DNA of 64,000 nt from Calycina herbarum (taxonomy: Eukaryota; Ascomycota; Leotiomycetes; Helotiales; Pezizellaceae), in assembly GCA_001414485.1 (NCBI GenBank), contig LLEY01000010.1, positions 124,001 to 188,000 of the forward strand, written 5' to 3'. Positions 1 through 11,260 of this stretch are shown here, piece after piece. The position numbers and the translations under genes were made by a program. Below the pieces are notes generated by a model, which was given only the letters and a program-made list of their open reading frames with translations, was not told where the DNA came from and did not search any database. The stretch's first letter is position 1; each line of letters begins with the position of its first letter.

Positions 1-2598
1 TTAATTATAAAGTATAGCAAAGCTGTAAAGTATACGGTTTATACTAAAAAGTAAGCGAAATCGGCTTAAAGAATTAACTACTCTACTCGAATCAACGGGA
101 TCAATTATTTGGGTCAAGAACGAGCATAACTTATGCACAACGCCGACGCTAACCTTATGAAATAGTACGGTCGCTAACACAACACTGCGATCAATAAGCT
201 GTGCACACTAAAGTTGGACTTGCATTTATTATAGAGTCTGCGAGCGACTTAATTCAATTCTAACTCTTTTAAACCACAACACTTTTTAATTTTTAGAAAA
301 GATACTATATCGTAATATGTAGCCTTTAAAGATGTATTGCAACAACTAATAAATTTAAAGAGTCATTACGTCGAGAAGCTGTAATAACTCCCTTATAGAA
401 TTATGGCTGCACACTTGGTACAAGCCTCTTAGCGAAAGATGCCGTAGCGGAGCCCGACTACCTGTATGCCTTGACCAATTAAAATTCTTGTAATCTCCCT
501 TACTAGCGATACGCGTAAAAATTGAAGATAGATAAGAGTCGAATTAATATAGATCTTCAATTATAGAAAAAACTATCGAGTAGAGGTAATAATATGTCAG
601 AGGAAAGTAGGCAAAACAGCCGTTTTTGGTAGGGTTTTTGAATTTGGCGAGTATAAGTGGACCCTTACTGTACCGGCATGCACGCTGTCGCATCGTCACT
701 GTTCCTTACTACTATATCGTCACTCGCATCCTTAAAAAAGAAGAAAAGGACAAAAAGAAAAGGATGGAGCTGGAGAGGGGCACTGGGGGGTAGCAAACAA
801 TTATGATCACGTCATAATGTCACCTTCCAGCCTCTTTAGGGAAGGGCTAGAAATTAAGCGAGAAGTAAACATATTTCCCCTACTCTTTCCCCGCTGCTCC
901 TCTTCTCTTTGATTCACAGTAGGCATGCTTTAGTTTACCCAAAGAAGGAATACAAGAGTGGATAAGTGAGATCACGAGTATAAGAGATATAATTTAGCAG
1001 TAGGGGACGCATAGTAAAATTAGGCTAATTTAAGTAGTAGCTTGAAGAACTCCTGAGCTTATTTTAACCCATTTTTGCGATTTCCGTTTTACGATTTAGT
1101 CGTTTTTGGAGTTTGGTGTATTCAGGACGCCGTAAGAGTGGAAGACTTTGCGTCTTGAGAGAATTCGGCCACAAGAGCCATCGTCGCAAGATCGTGAGCG
1201 AGTCCCGCTACTGCTTTTTCTCCATATTTGACACTTTGGAGGATCTTGTTTTTGATCTCACTTTTCCTTTTCTCAAAGGCTGGTGGGAGTATTGGCAACC
1301 CGCCGTTTGAAGAAGTCATTTTCGAATGATTTGAGAAGTTTGGGAGAGCTGGAAGGTCGGGTATCTTAAAACTGGCAGCGGCAATCGAAACTCAACTCTG
1401 ATTTTGGACTGGGGTCGTCGTAAGTGAGATATATATATATATATATGTTTACGCAATACTGCTTGCGTGGAAGTCATGTGAACTTTACATTGAAATGATA
1501 AAAGTCACACACTGAGTTTCTATGTCTTGTGACTTTGCAACGAAAAATCTCTAGTATCAGATTCAGGGCATATAATGGAGAATAGTAATGAATGGCATTC
1601 ATGCCGGAGAAAACTTGCCAGCAGTTGTTTGAGAGCAGGGCACGAGTCCATGTCCGGATTTGTTATTATAAGTCGTGTCGTCTTTAGCCTACACTTGAAT
1701 GAGTCTATTGAATAATATTATCTAGGATTTCTAGGAAACCCGAGTTAATTCATGAGGAGTGCCACAAAGAGGAAAAGACTAGCAGCTAACGTTTTCCACA
1801 GCATGTACCTAAAGATATCTGTAAGACAGTGTTGTCCTAAAATTTCTACGATAACCGAATTTATCAATTAGAATTACGACTAAGAATAAAGGCTACCAGG
1901 TTGTATCGGCTTAGGTTTTCTCCGAAAGAAGATCTACCAAACAATGTGGTTCTAGAAATCTATGATAACCAACTAAAGCGAGTTTATTTGATTTGCTTCT
2001 TGAATACCGGGGGTATGTTAAAGAGGTTGTTGCCAAATGTCTTGGCTCATATGTGATTCTGTTTATTCTTCGTTCTTTGGGGTGTTGAGATGAGGGGCTG
2101 TGGTGGCCCAAGAAACTTGGATAGCCGAAAGTTAACTTGGTTGAGTAAATGGGGGTACGACAAAGAATAACTTACATGGAAGGATAAATGAAGATTTTGG
2201 ATAGGACTTATCGACTGGCATACTCTTCCCATCACAAAGGCAAATATCACACTCTCGAAGGTTCCTTGAGGATCATCAAACCAACCATCAATTCATCCAA
2301 GTCAAACTCCACCCCCGGAACAACAATTCTAAAAAGGAACGTAAATATGTACATGTCTACTTGTACAAATGGGTCGTCACTCATGAGTATCGTATAAAAA
2401 TAACAAGTAATCAAAAGAAGTAATCACCACCCGAACACCTCACCACCAATAATCAAAAACATCTCCCACCAAGCCTCCCAGGTATCAAACTCCGGAAGAC
2501 CTCCATTCTCCTCTCGACACAGCCATGATTTGTGTCCAACATATTCGCAAGTACCATTGTGAGGAGCGCTAACTTTTACCGGATGCCGTTTTCGTGAT
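1..2598. other. AT-rich gene-free left flank
   Basis: No convincing gene is visible. The first 1.1 kb is AT-rich, with stop codons dense in all frames, and reads like decayed repeat DNA; I cannot assign it to an element family. A TA microsatellite lies at 1429-1446. The few short open frames around 1.1-1.3 kb and 1.9-2.4 kb overlap each other on opposite strands and resemble no family I know. The last few hundred bases probably hold the 3' UTR of the neighbouring minus-strand gene. Confidence 0.55.
1429..1446. repeat. TA microsatellite
   Basis: Nine consecutive AT dinucleotides are read directly. It is a simple sequence repeat with no associated feature. Confidence 0.9.
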
Positions 2599-3492
2599 TT
2601 ATGCGCGGAACTTGGCGCTGGCCTTTTTGGCAGCGGCGGCTTTTGGTGTGGAAGCTACTGAGGCGGCGGCGGGCTGTTTGAATGTTAGTTGGTGTGTAAT
2701 GATCGATTGAGAAGGGAATGACTTACTGCCTTTGCAGCTGCGGCTGTGGTGTTGCCAGCAGCTCCAGCAGCTCCGACCATTTGCATGGCAATGACTCCAC
2801 CGAATGGACCAGCTCCCGATGGGTTGGCGATCTTGACCAGGCAGACATTTGATTGTCCACCCATTGTACCTGAGCAGGTGGTGCCTGCTGGGATAGTCAT
2901 CGAGATTGGGAAGTCCTCGTTGACATTGGATGCTCGCTTTACGATGCCCATCTTAACGAGAGTGCGAGTGATGAGACCTCGTTGCTGGGGTGCAGCGATA
3001 TTCCCTCTTGCGCCAGGAACTTGCTGGGTGACTGTGGCTTCTGTGCCGGTGGAGAAGGCACCGGTGCCTGTTGGGTCGACAATGGCGGTGTATGGACCAG
3101 CTCCGTCTGTGGTAACGATGTGAACAGTTCCTGAGAGAGTTCCACCTGGAGAAACCTGTGGAAGGGTATCGCCAGATTGTGCCATAACAGCAGCCATGCC
3201 AGCGACTGTGTTTGGTCCTGTTGATGTCTTTCCGAGTCCATCGGTGGCAGCAGCTTTAGACTTGAACACCGTGGTGTCGACCTCTGTGACCTTGTTCTTT
3301 CCTGGACCTGGGACAACGCCTCCCTGGATACCGAGAGCGGTTGTGTTTCCACCTGCATCACCAGTCTGTGAAATATGTTAGAATGCAATAGAATGAAGTG
3401 GTAGGATTTCAAATTACCATGACTGCAATCTTTCCATGGGCGGCAACGAGTGGGGCCGCTACCAGAGCTGCGAGGATGAATTTGGAAAGCAT
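2599..3492 (-). CDS. Egh16/GAS1-like secreted protein, three exons
   Basis: Predicted secreted protein of 262 residues, family Egh16-like virulence factor (formerly DUF3129), whose members in rust-like and blast fungi are expressed during appressorium formation. Exons are 3418-3492, 2727-3365 and 2599-2673; introns 3366-3417 and 2674-2726 have GT/AG ends and both fall at phase 0. The N-terminus MLSKFILAALVAAPLVAA is a clean signal peptide, followed by HGKIAVMTGDAGG, the mature start (His-Gly) and Gly-rich motif typical of the family. The middle holds Gly/Ala/Thr-rich sequence with a conserved cysteine pair (TTCSGTMGG...NVCLV). The C-terminus is Ala/Lys-rich and ends SAKFRA. The family lacks a known enzymatic activity; a role at the plant surface is inferred from family literature. 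No other gene lies within 2.5 kb. Confidence 0.9.
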
Positions 3493-4843
3493 ACTTGCTG
3501 GATTGGGTTAATGTGTAAACAAGAAGGTTGAAAAATATGTATAAAGAATGAAGAACTGTTACGAATCAATCGTATAGCTGAATAGAATTGAAGTAATAGT
3601 AAATGGAAGTGAAGAGGAAGTGAGAACTGTTGATCGCGGATGCTTTTTGAAGAGTTGGATTTCCAGATCCTTTAATACTTCTCCTGAAGTTGAGGACCCG
3701 CTATCTCGAATCAATGTCTCTCATGCCTTCTCTCGATATCACATCTCCTATGACAGGTTAACTCGTGGTGATGAGACGGCAAAACAATCAGATCACGATG
3801 AGCACAGCCCCCATGCTCATACCTAGAAAAAACAAAACAGTTCTGATGTACTACAAAGTGGACGATTACCTGGCGCTAAAAAGTGGTACCCACGGCATTT
3901 CCAGGCGAGTTACCAAGCTGCCAGTCGGGGACTAGAGTCTAATGGATTGTTTTGACACCCGACACCCTATGAAGGGATGATACTCGTCTCATTCGAAATC
4001 AACTGACGGAATGTAACGGAAGCTAGCGACTCGCTGACTAGGATCTAGTTTTCAAAACAATAATGGAGAAGCTTCGCTTGGGAAAGCGAGATGCTAGCGA
4101 AAATCGATCAAATCGGATCTGCGCCTAGGGCATTGAGGCTCAAAGTCGTTGGATGTGTGGGAGGGTTCTCCACGCTGTAGTTTGACGAAGCTTAGTGTCA
4201 AACAAGTCTGTGCGGGTGTTCCAAAAAATGGAGGCGTTTTGACAAGCAAGCCAAGTCTCGGAATTGGGACGGGCTTCCATTGGATCTGGGCGTTGGTACG
4301 AAGGGGTTTCGAGCATTGGGGGGTGGGAGTTATTGCCGACCCAAAGAGGAGCTGTTTGCTTAGGATTCGTGCGGCTCTGCTTGGGAACGACTTGGGCCAT
4401 GGTTGACGAACTTAGATACGAGGGAAACGACTAAGAGTAAGTATACTGGGGTAGGCTTAATCTAGCAAGTAATTAACAGTATTTTATCAGTAAGAAACTG
4501 CCCTAAATTGTCTGGACATCAGATGACAGAAACCGGTGATACACTTTACCCACGGATGAACGTCCGATAATATGACTTCGACTGATCCTTTGCAGGTTTT
4601 CTTCAGACTGACAGCAGAGTTTATGCATCAACACACAGAGCCGGTGAGATGACACCGCCAACAAAGGAAGAGTTGAACCTGCCCATAAAGTTCGGTGGCA
4701 CTTGCACACTCAGGTTACAAGCTTTGCCAATCCAAACAATATATTGTACCCGCTAGCCGCCTGGGAACCTGGCCGCAAGTTTCAACCAACGAACACATTA
4801 TGGAACGTAGCAGGGACTCGACTCAACGATAACCATCGGCAGA

Positions 4844-5253
4844 TCATTCCCAAGGTGGATTTTGCATCAATCGACCCAAGGATTGGATCCTTCGAAAGTC
4901 GGCCACGGCTCCCACGCTAACAGGCCAAAACTGTTTCGGCCGTTTGTATAGTAGGAAAGTATTATGTGCTTCCATCCTCACCCGTCGAAAAATATCGTCT
5001 GCCAATAGACCAGGTTCCCTTCCCGCGGCCTGCCCGAGTTCTTCTCGACAGGATGCCCAGTATTCCAGCACGTCAGAATCTGGTATATTCGGAAAAGTAG
5101 TCGAGTACGCAACCAATGCAAGAGATTCCAGACGAGAAACTCGAATGGCGTATGTGAGGCAAAAACTGTGTCGAATTCGATATGGGTGGTGTACACAGCC
5201 CGTTGGGCATCGCGTGTTTGAGACAGATCTGAGGATCTCCAGTCGGCCTCCAC
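4844..5253 (-). pseudogene. Possible degraded gene fragment
   Basis: Two overlapping minus-strand frames have protein-like composition. One starts MEADWRSSDLSQTRDAQ at 5253. The other runs to a stop at 4844 and contains DSDVLEYWASCREELGQAAG and FRRVRMEAHNTFLLYKRPKQ. The second continues upstream of its first start without a methionine, so the pair may be parts of one gene separated by an intron or a frameshift. I could not find a splice pair that joins them cleanly. Family unknown. Confidence 0.25.
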
Positions 5254-5284
5254 CTGCGGGAAATCTTGAAGGTGGATACTATCC

Positions 5285-5362
5285 CCCCCCTTAACTGTCT
5301 GTCATGTGCAAGGGTAGTTTGGCTGTGAAAATGTCTGTGCGTCTACAGACAGTTAAGGGGGG
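5285..5362. repeat. 18-bp perfect inverted repeat, 42-nt spacer
   Basis: The arm CCCCCCTTAACTGTCTGT (5285-5302) is repeated in perfect inverse at 5345-5362. The spacer holds a further GTCTGT/ACAGAC pairing next to the right arm. It could be a minimal TIR element, an excision remnant or a stem-loop; no clear target-site duplication is seen. Confidence 0.75.
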
Positions 5363-5999
5363 TTGATATTCGAGATAATCGAGAGGGGGGAGTTGGGAAG
5401 GGTCGTGGTGGAGTTGATGGCTGGGTGTGAGAAGACTGGTGAAGTCCTAAAGCGGCGGTTCGCTAAATCCACTTTCATGTTTCACCCACACGTGATGACT
5501 TCCAACCTCACTTCAACCTCAAATTGTGAAACCAGAAAAAACCGAAACGTCGTACCTGAAGAGCCACTTACTGTGGACTCTCAACAGAATCATTCATTCT
5601 TTTCTTGAGCCTCTGATGGGATCTTCTACGGCACTTGAAATTTCTCTTCAGGACAAGGTCTCAAAATTCCCTCCCTCAATCCTCCACTGCCCTTTGCGTG
5701 CATCAACCTGAACTGCCAATCGAAAAGGATATCGAACATTTCATTTCCGACCGACAAGAAGGCAAGCTTCGTATCCCATGTGCTCTCAGCAGAAGAAAAC
5801 AGAAAAAGGCAACCGAAATAAAGTCCAACATTTTAACTTTTTACAGAAACCAGCCCTTTACCCTCAAACAACACCGGTATACCCCCAGACAACGTTAATA
5901 TACAGCCATCTGTACTCTCCTCCCCCATTGGATGATCATTGCCTTTGTACAAGACGAAACCAGTTGCCATTTTACCCCGTTTGTCAATCATTTTGGGTA

Positions 6000-6683
6000 T
6001 CATGGTAGCGAAATGTGCCACTCATTTTGGAGGTCTTCTACGAGTTTTTCCTTTGCTTTCTCGCATTCTGTCATCTTTTGTTGGGCATACGCCTGTTGCG
6101 TTGAGGTCAACCTGTGCCAGTCTGCTCGTTGCCATTGTCCGGTGGTCTGGTTATGAAAGACTTCTTGGAGGGGAAGTCTTGGTGGTGGTGCACTATTGCT
6201 TCCAAGATTTTGCTGCCCAGAAGTTGCATTTAGCTGGGCCATTTGGACAATCCAATGTGCCAGCTTTCTGCCATAGACTCCGTCAAGATCAACCCGCTGG
6301 CAGCCCAAGCATCGCTCTATGTCTGCACTTTGAATGGGGGCTGGTGGGGGAGGGGTGGTGAAAGCCTCTGCTGGTTTGATGGTGTGGCCGCATGAGAACT
6401 TCATGTCATATCTGCAAATAGCGCAGCTTGGGTTTCCGGGTGTGGTTTTGAGCCATTGCTCAATACAATTCTTGCCGAAATGGTGACCACAAGGTGCAAT
6501 CACGACTTTCTCATTGCACCCTCCATCGCTGGTATAGTAAGCATTTCTGCAGATCACACACACAATTCGGTCATCCTTCAAACCCTCGGAAATTCCCAGA
6601 GTTGTCAATAGATTCCAGTGCTGCGCTGTGGCGTGTTTCTTGAAGCCTTCGAGTACGCTTCTGTGGTGATCGTCTTCGGCCAT
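6000..6683 (-). CDS. RING-type zinc-finger protein, possible E3 ligase
   Basis: Single-exon protein of 227 residues starting at a true ATG. A RING-like domain spans about residues 42-90: C42-x2-C45, then C65-G-H67-H68-F-G-x2-C73, then C87-x2-C90. The position that usually holds the sixth ligand, a Cys or His after CGHxF, is Gly70, so one metal site may be incomplete or use another residue such as C56 or H68. A second small Cys pair (RCLGCQRVDLDG, near residue 130) follows, then a charged helical C-terminus ending HISLP. By family the protein would recruit an E2 and ubiquitylate substrates; substrate and location are unknown. It stands alone, with about 0.7 kb or more of non-coding sequence on each side. 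Confidence 0.8.
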   Translation of the reverse strand: MAEDDHHRSVLEGFKKHATAQHWNLLTTLGISEGLKDDRIVCVICRNAYYTSDGGCNEKVVIAPCGHHFGKNCIEQWLKTTPGNPSCAICRYDMKFSCGHTIKPAEAFTTPPPPAPIQSADIERCLGCQRVDLDGVYGRKLAHWIVQMAQLNATSGQQNLGSNSAPPPRLPLQEVFHNQTTGQWQRADWHRLTSTQQAYAQQKMTECEKAKEKLVEDLQNEWHISLP

Positions 6684-8488
6684 GATGCAGCTTTTTCAAA
6701 GAGTTAGCTAGTTGTACTGTATTGTCACGAGTGTCATGGTTTCTCACCTGGTTTCAAAAGACTGCGTTTAACTGGTTCAACTGAGTGATAGTCTTTTGTA
6801 CCGGGCAACGCGCAAAAGAAAGAAAGTTCCGACTTCTCTGCCATACTTCACAAACAATTTTGCAGCGCTGCGAATTCTGTGGGGCGACGCGTCGGAGAAA
6901 TGTTAAGCCGGTGGCCTGAGAGACAATCCGCCTACACCCTACTCCAGGGAATTTCTAAAAGTTTGGAACAATTAGATAAGTCAACAAAACTTACTGGAGG
7001 ACTCTTGCAATGGCTACTCTGTTAAATTGGCTTGATTTTCCTAGACCTTTATCTTTCAAGATAATTAGGAATAATTAACATCAACTGTGTTGAGTCTCCT
7101 CGTAAACCTTGTCTTTTCATGCCATTTTTTGAGCCTTAAGCACAAGATGTGTGATAGTCCCATTTTATATATATCCCTTCCAGACACCATCTGAACATGT
7201 GCACTGTAAATTGGAGAGCAAGTGGCGTTTTTGCTTCTGCACCAACCTCCTTGCTGTATTGATGCCTGAAGTCGTTGCTTCTGGTTGAAAATACCCACTT
7301 CTTGGTGCAGGTTTAAACTTATTCATATGGTGTATGGAAGGGATATATCTTAAATGATATTATTTTAGATGGACTTGGACAATCAAGGTGTATGAGGAAC
7401 GATGGCGAGGATCAACATTGGAAGTGCGATTTGCAACAAAATCAAACCACGAGTAAGAGTCCTGAAATTTGCTCTGAGTACACCACATCATGTGGAATTT
7501 TCGTGACAGTTCAGAATGTTATCCGAGAACGTTTAGAAGATTGGAGTCTTCTAAGCCTTCTCGGGCAATATCAGTCATCATCCTAGACTAGTGCGCATAA
7601 TCAAAGGAAAGGAGTATGTTTCTACTCAACCTCGAGAAGTGCGATTTGCAACCACGATATGCCAGTAGTGCTCAACCCTGAGAAGTGCTATGTGCAACAA
7701 AATCTTTCGGTGATGAAGATAGCAGGACTCTTGGAATGGCCACTTCAACGCGTTGATTGGGCCGACGTTTTGGACAGGAGAGAGTCCCATTTGATTCATC
7801 TTCCACCACTCTTCCTCTCAAGAAGTTTCCTCTCAACATTTGAAATTCAATTCACCAATAAGAAATGATTTCATCCTACTGGGATATTTGCCCTCCAAAG
7901 TCATTCCAATTGTCACAAGCATTTTCAAGTCAACGACCCTTTTGCAAAGGTTGAGATGGTTCCTTTTTTGCGTCATTCTTCTCAGAGTTACCTATTTGGA
8001 AGGCGTTGCACGAAAGTGCGGAACATTTGCATTTTGTGTGGGGATGTTTGCATCAACTTGAAAGGGAGTGCTATGTATCTTGGGATTTGTGTTGACCCGT
8101 TGATCCGTTGACCCGTCGGCCAGTGGTTAAAGCGCTTCAATATTGCTTGCATTGTTCTCTTGCCTTGGAGGGAAGTGTAAAGGTCGGGAATTGACAATGA
8201 GAAAGCGATGAATTGTGGAGGGCGTTTTTCTAATTTACGCTGCTATTGTCCTAAGTTTTGATGAGGCAACAATGGCAGGCGGGGTGAATAGAGAGGGCGA
8301 GTCATGTCTTGGCGCTGGGTATTTTTCGTTGGCCCAACTTCCGCGACGCTTTAACGCGACTTCACCTTTCGACCCAACCCACAACAGCACAGAATTCGCA
8401 CCCACAACCACATAGCCACTCTCGCAGTGCAAGCACATCCAATCAAAATCTACCTCTGCCTTTTGCTCAAGGCCACATTCAATCCGCC
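6684..8488. other. Intergenic with degenerate short repeats
   Basis: No confident gene. Three related copies of a motif close to AAGTGCGATTTGCAACAAA lie at 7421-7446, 7634-7652 and 7680-7705. A phrase close to GGACTCTTGSAATGGCYACT occurs near 6998 and again near 7726. One copy of the dispersed TTCGAGAAYGTTTAGA core is near 7518-7545. A short direct repeat (GTTGACCCGTTGATCC type) lies near 8092-8120. The last 180 bases are an open extension of the next gene's frame but lack an ATG and are presumably its leader. Confidence 0.55.
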
Positions 8489-11260
8489 ATGGATTCGTAC
8501 GCGAACGCCGAGTGGGCGCTGCCATCGCTTCTCCCAAATACTTTATATTGGCTAGATTCTCCAACTTGCGCCAGTGAAGCACAAGTCCACCCATCCGAGC
8601 CAGCCGTCTTTGCCAGTTCGTCATTCTACTCGTCTCAAGCATCTGCAACCCCTTCGGAATATTGCAGTCCCTACGGTCCTGGTCCCTCCAGCTCGGGTAG
8701 CGCGTCCGCCGACCAAGACAACTCGACCAGCCCATCCTCTTGCTCCTCTCACGAACCTCCGCCATCCCCACCATCCCCAAAAGCTCACTGCTGTCCACGC
8801 TCTTCATGCTCGTCTGGTTTCAAAGTTGCAAACCCCATCCAACCCCCTGTCGTCACAGGAAAGCGAAGCTCACCAGATGCCGACGCGAAGAGAGCCAGCA
8901 AGGTCCACCGTCCTTTCACGACTCAAACACCCTCAGAGCCTAATTGCAACCCATACGGTGGAGATGGCGCGTTGGACTCGGAGGAGCCGATTTTGCCAGA
9001 GGCTCAAGCTCAAGGCGACCATAACTATTCACAATTTGCACCAGTTGCTCCAACTACTCTAAATTACCACGGGAGCTCTGAGCAAGTTCCTCAATTACGT
9101 CACATCAGCGCTCAAAACTACACCAATGTCCCGGTCACGTCAACCCAAACCTCTCAAGATGTACTTGAGTCTCGTTCACCCGCCACATCCGGAGCTCAAT
9201 CTTTCCATTATCCGATCGCAAGTCAGAACGACGCAACTGTTTCGAAGACTGCCTTCCCTACATATGGATCGCATCATAAACAACAGCAGATTCAATATAC
9301 GAGCGCAATCCAAAATGATGCGACTCTACCGAACTCTGTTCAACCATATAATCACGGAGCCCAGTCCCAAGGACAGGCGTACTATGGAAGCGCCAATGAT
9401 GCGACTTTCGAACAAGCTGCTCGCACCTCTAATTACGGAGCGCAGCCTAACCAACAGCAAGTTCAATATACGACTCTCCCGAACTCTGTTCCACCCTATA
9501 CTTACGAAGCCCAGTCCCATGGACAGGGTCATTATGGAAGCGCGAATCACATTGCCGCGACTCTCCCAGGAACTGTGTCCACTTCTACATATGGGGCGCC
9601 GTCCAAACGGGAGCAAGTTCAATATATGAGCGTAGGTCAAAACGAAGCGACTTCCGCAAACTCTGTTCCACAATATACTTATGGAGCCCCGTCCCAAGGA
9701 CAGGGTCATCATGGAAGCGCCAATCAAAATGACGCGACTTTCACAACAACTGCTTCCACTTCTACCCACGGAGCGCAGTCTAAACAACAGCAAGTTCCTT
9801 ATACGAGCGTAGCTCAAAACGGCGCGAATCTCCAGAACTCTGCTTCATCGAAATATGCAGACCAGTCCCAGAGACAGGTTCACTATGGAAGCGCCAACCA
9901 CAATGTAGCGACTTTCCCACAATCCTCTACTTCTACATGTGGAGCCCAGGCTCAACACCAGCAAATTCATTTCCCGAGCGTCGGTCAAGGACAGACGACT
10001 CGAAATCAACCGAATCCACCAACTCCCAGACGTCAAGAGAGTGCTCAGTATCGAAATATACAACCAGCAACAGCGGTGGCAGCCAAACAATATACCCAAC
10101 CAGTTTCTGCTCCTTCAGTAAACCAAGAGTTTGCCCAATACCCACAAAATCGCCCTGCACAGCTAGCACCGGTACCTAACAACTATGGTCAACGCGCCGA
10201 TACGAATTCTCCAGCACCCCAAAACAATGTCCCACGCACGCAGATGCAATCAGCACCTCACAATCATACCCAGTTCGTTCCTACCAGCTTTCCAGTCACG
10301 CAAAAATATGTTTCGTACCCACACAACCAACCAACACAGCAAGCTGCTCCAGCCGGCCATAACTACACTCAGCGCACTGCGACTGCTTCTCCGGCCAACG
10401 AGATTGCTGACCATTTCGCGAACCCCACACCTCACACACATCATGAAAACCATGGCCAATATGTACCCATCCCTCCAAAGGAGCGTCTCAAGGAGTTTAG
10501 TCCCAAGTGGACCCAAGAAGAACTTGTAAGTCTATCTTCATTTCAATATCTTATCGATTGCTAACAATTTTTGCTACCACAGGACGAGTTGGTCCAATCA
10601 CCTCAATTCTTCTCCGTCCATGAGCCACAAGTTCCATATGAAAACAGTCCATTCGTCCAAAAGTGTACCACATGTCACGATATGACATGTCTCCAATGCG
10701 TCGTCCATTATTGCGAGCGTCACTACAAAATCCCATACATTCTGTCGAGTCTGGCGAAGTACAAGGAGTGGCAATCCCGGGGTATCGAGAAACCAGACGA
10801 CCAGGTCCTCTTGACTGTTGTTGGTAAGAGACTCCATTGGCTCAAGGACATGTTGGAGAGCGCCGAGAAGGAGGTCAACAACGTCGTCGCATACCATACC
10901 ACACACTATAACCCTTCAATTGCCGTCAACGACCCCGCCACTGTGCAACAACCCCAATATGTCCCTCCTGCTCCCATCGCCGCTCCCACTGTCAAGCGCA
11001 ACCATACTAAAAGGCAATTTGCTCCTGGCAATACACCAGCCAACAAAGGCGTCACCAAACCCTCCAGCACCCGCGTCACGAAGAAGCCATTGAATGGAAT
11101 GCCGGTCAACGGAAAGCTCTGGCCCGATGAGAACAAGAAGCCAGCAGTTCGACGACGAGGTCGCCCATCATTGGGTCCCACAGATACTCTCAACAACAAG
11201 AAGAGACTTGCTGTGGAGGCGGCTTTGAATGCTGCTGCTATCCCCGGATACACCGCATAA
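8489..11260 (+). CDS. Gln-rich tandem-repeat protein with Cys/His cluster and AT-hook
   Basis: Two exons, 8489-10525 and 10583-11260, joined at phase 0 through a 57-nt GT/AG intron, give 904 residues. The start is the first in-frame ATG (MDSYANAEWALP) in a good context (CCGCCATGG); the frame is open further upstream but has no ATG. Residues 1-220 are Ser/Pro-rich. Residues 240-510 hold imperfect tandem units of 50-59 residues rich in Gln, Tyr, Ser and Gly. Exon 2 encodes a compact region with C707-x2-C710, C715-x2-C718, H721, C723 and H726, a possible zinc site (KCTTCHDMTCLQC). Near the C-terminus RRRGRPSLG is an AT-hook core. The pattern suggests a nuclear, DNA-associated, largely disordered protein that may self-associate; this is inference. 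No named family recognised. Confidence 0.85.
9362..9990 (+). repeat. In-frame tandem repeats inside the Gln-rich gene
   Basis: Four well-preserved units begin with CAGTCCCA-type sequence at 9362, 9512, 9689 and 9863, spaced 150, 177 and 174 nt (all multiples of three). Each encodes a version of QSQGQxHYGSANxNxATF followed by STSTYGAQSKQQQVQY-like sequence. Weaker half-units extend upstream to about 9220. Identity persists at silent sites, so the array seems fairly recent. Confidence 0.85.

Larger units (their letters stand above)
3493..5999. other. Intergenic, possible gene remnants
   Basis: About 2.5 kb without a confident gene. The first 100-150 bases upstream of 3492 are the promoter and leader of the Egh16-like gene. 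Overlapping sense and antisense open frames occur at 4.14-4.40 kb, but neither looks like protein of a known family. A possible degraded gene at 4844-5253 and an 18-bp inverted repeat at 5285-5362 are listed separately. The stretch 5.4-5.99 kb has only short frames, and its end is probably the 3' UTR of the RING gene. Confidence 0.5.

Noticed and set aside
8309..8488. Upstream extension of the Gln-rich protein
   Set aside because: The frame is open but begins with TTG and contains no ATG before 8489, which has a good start context.
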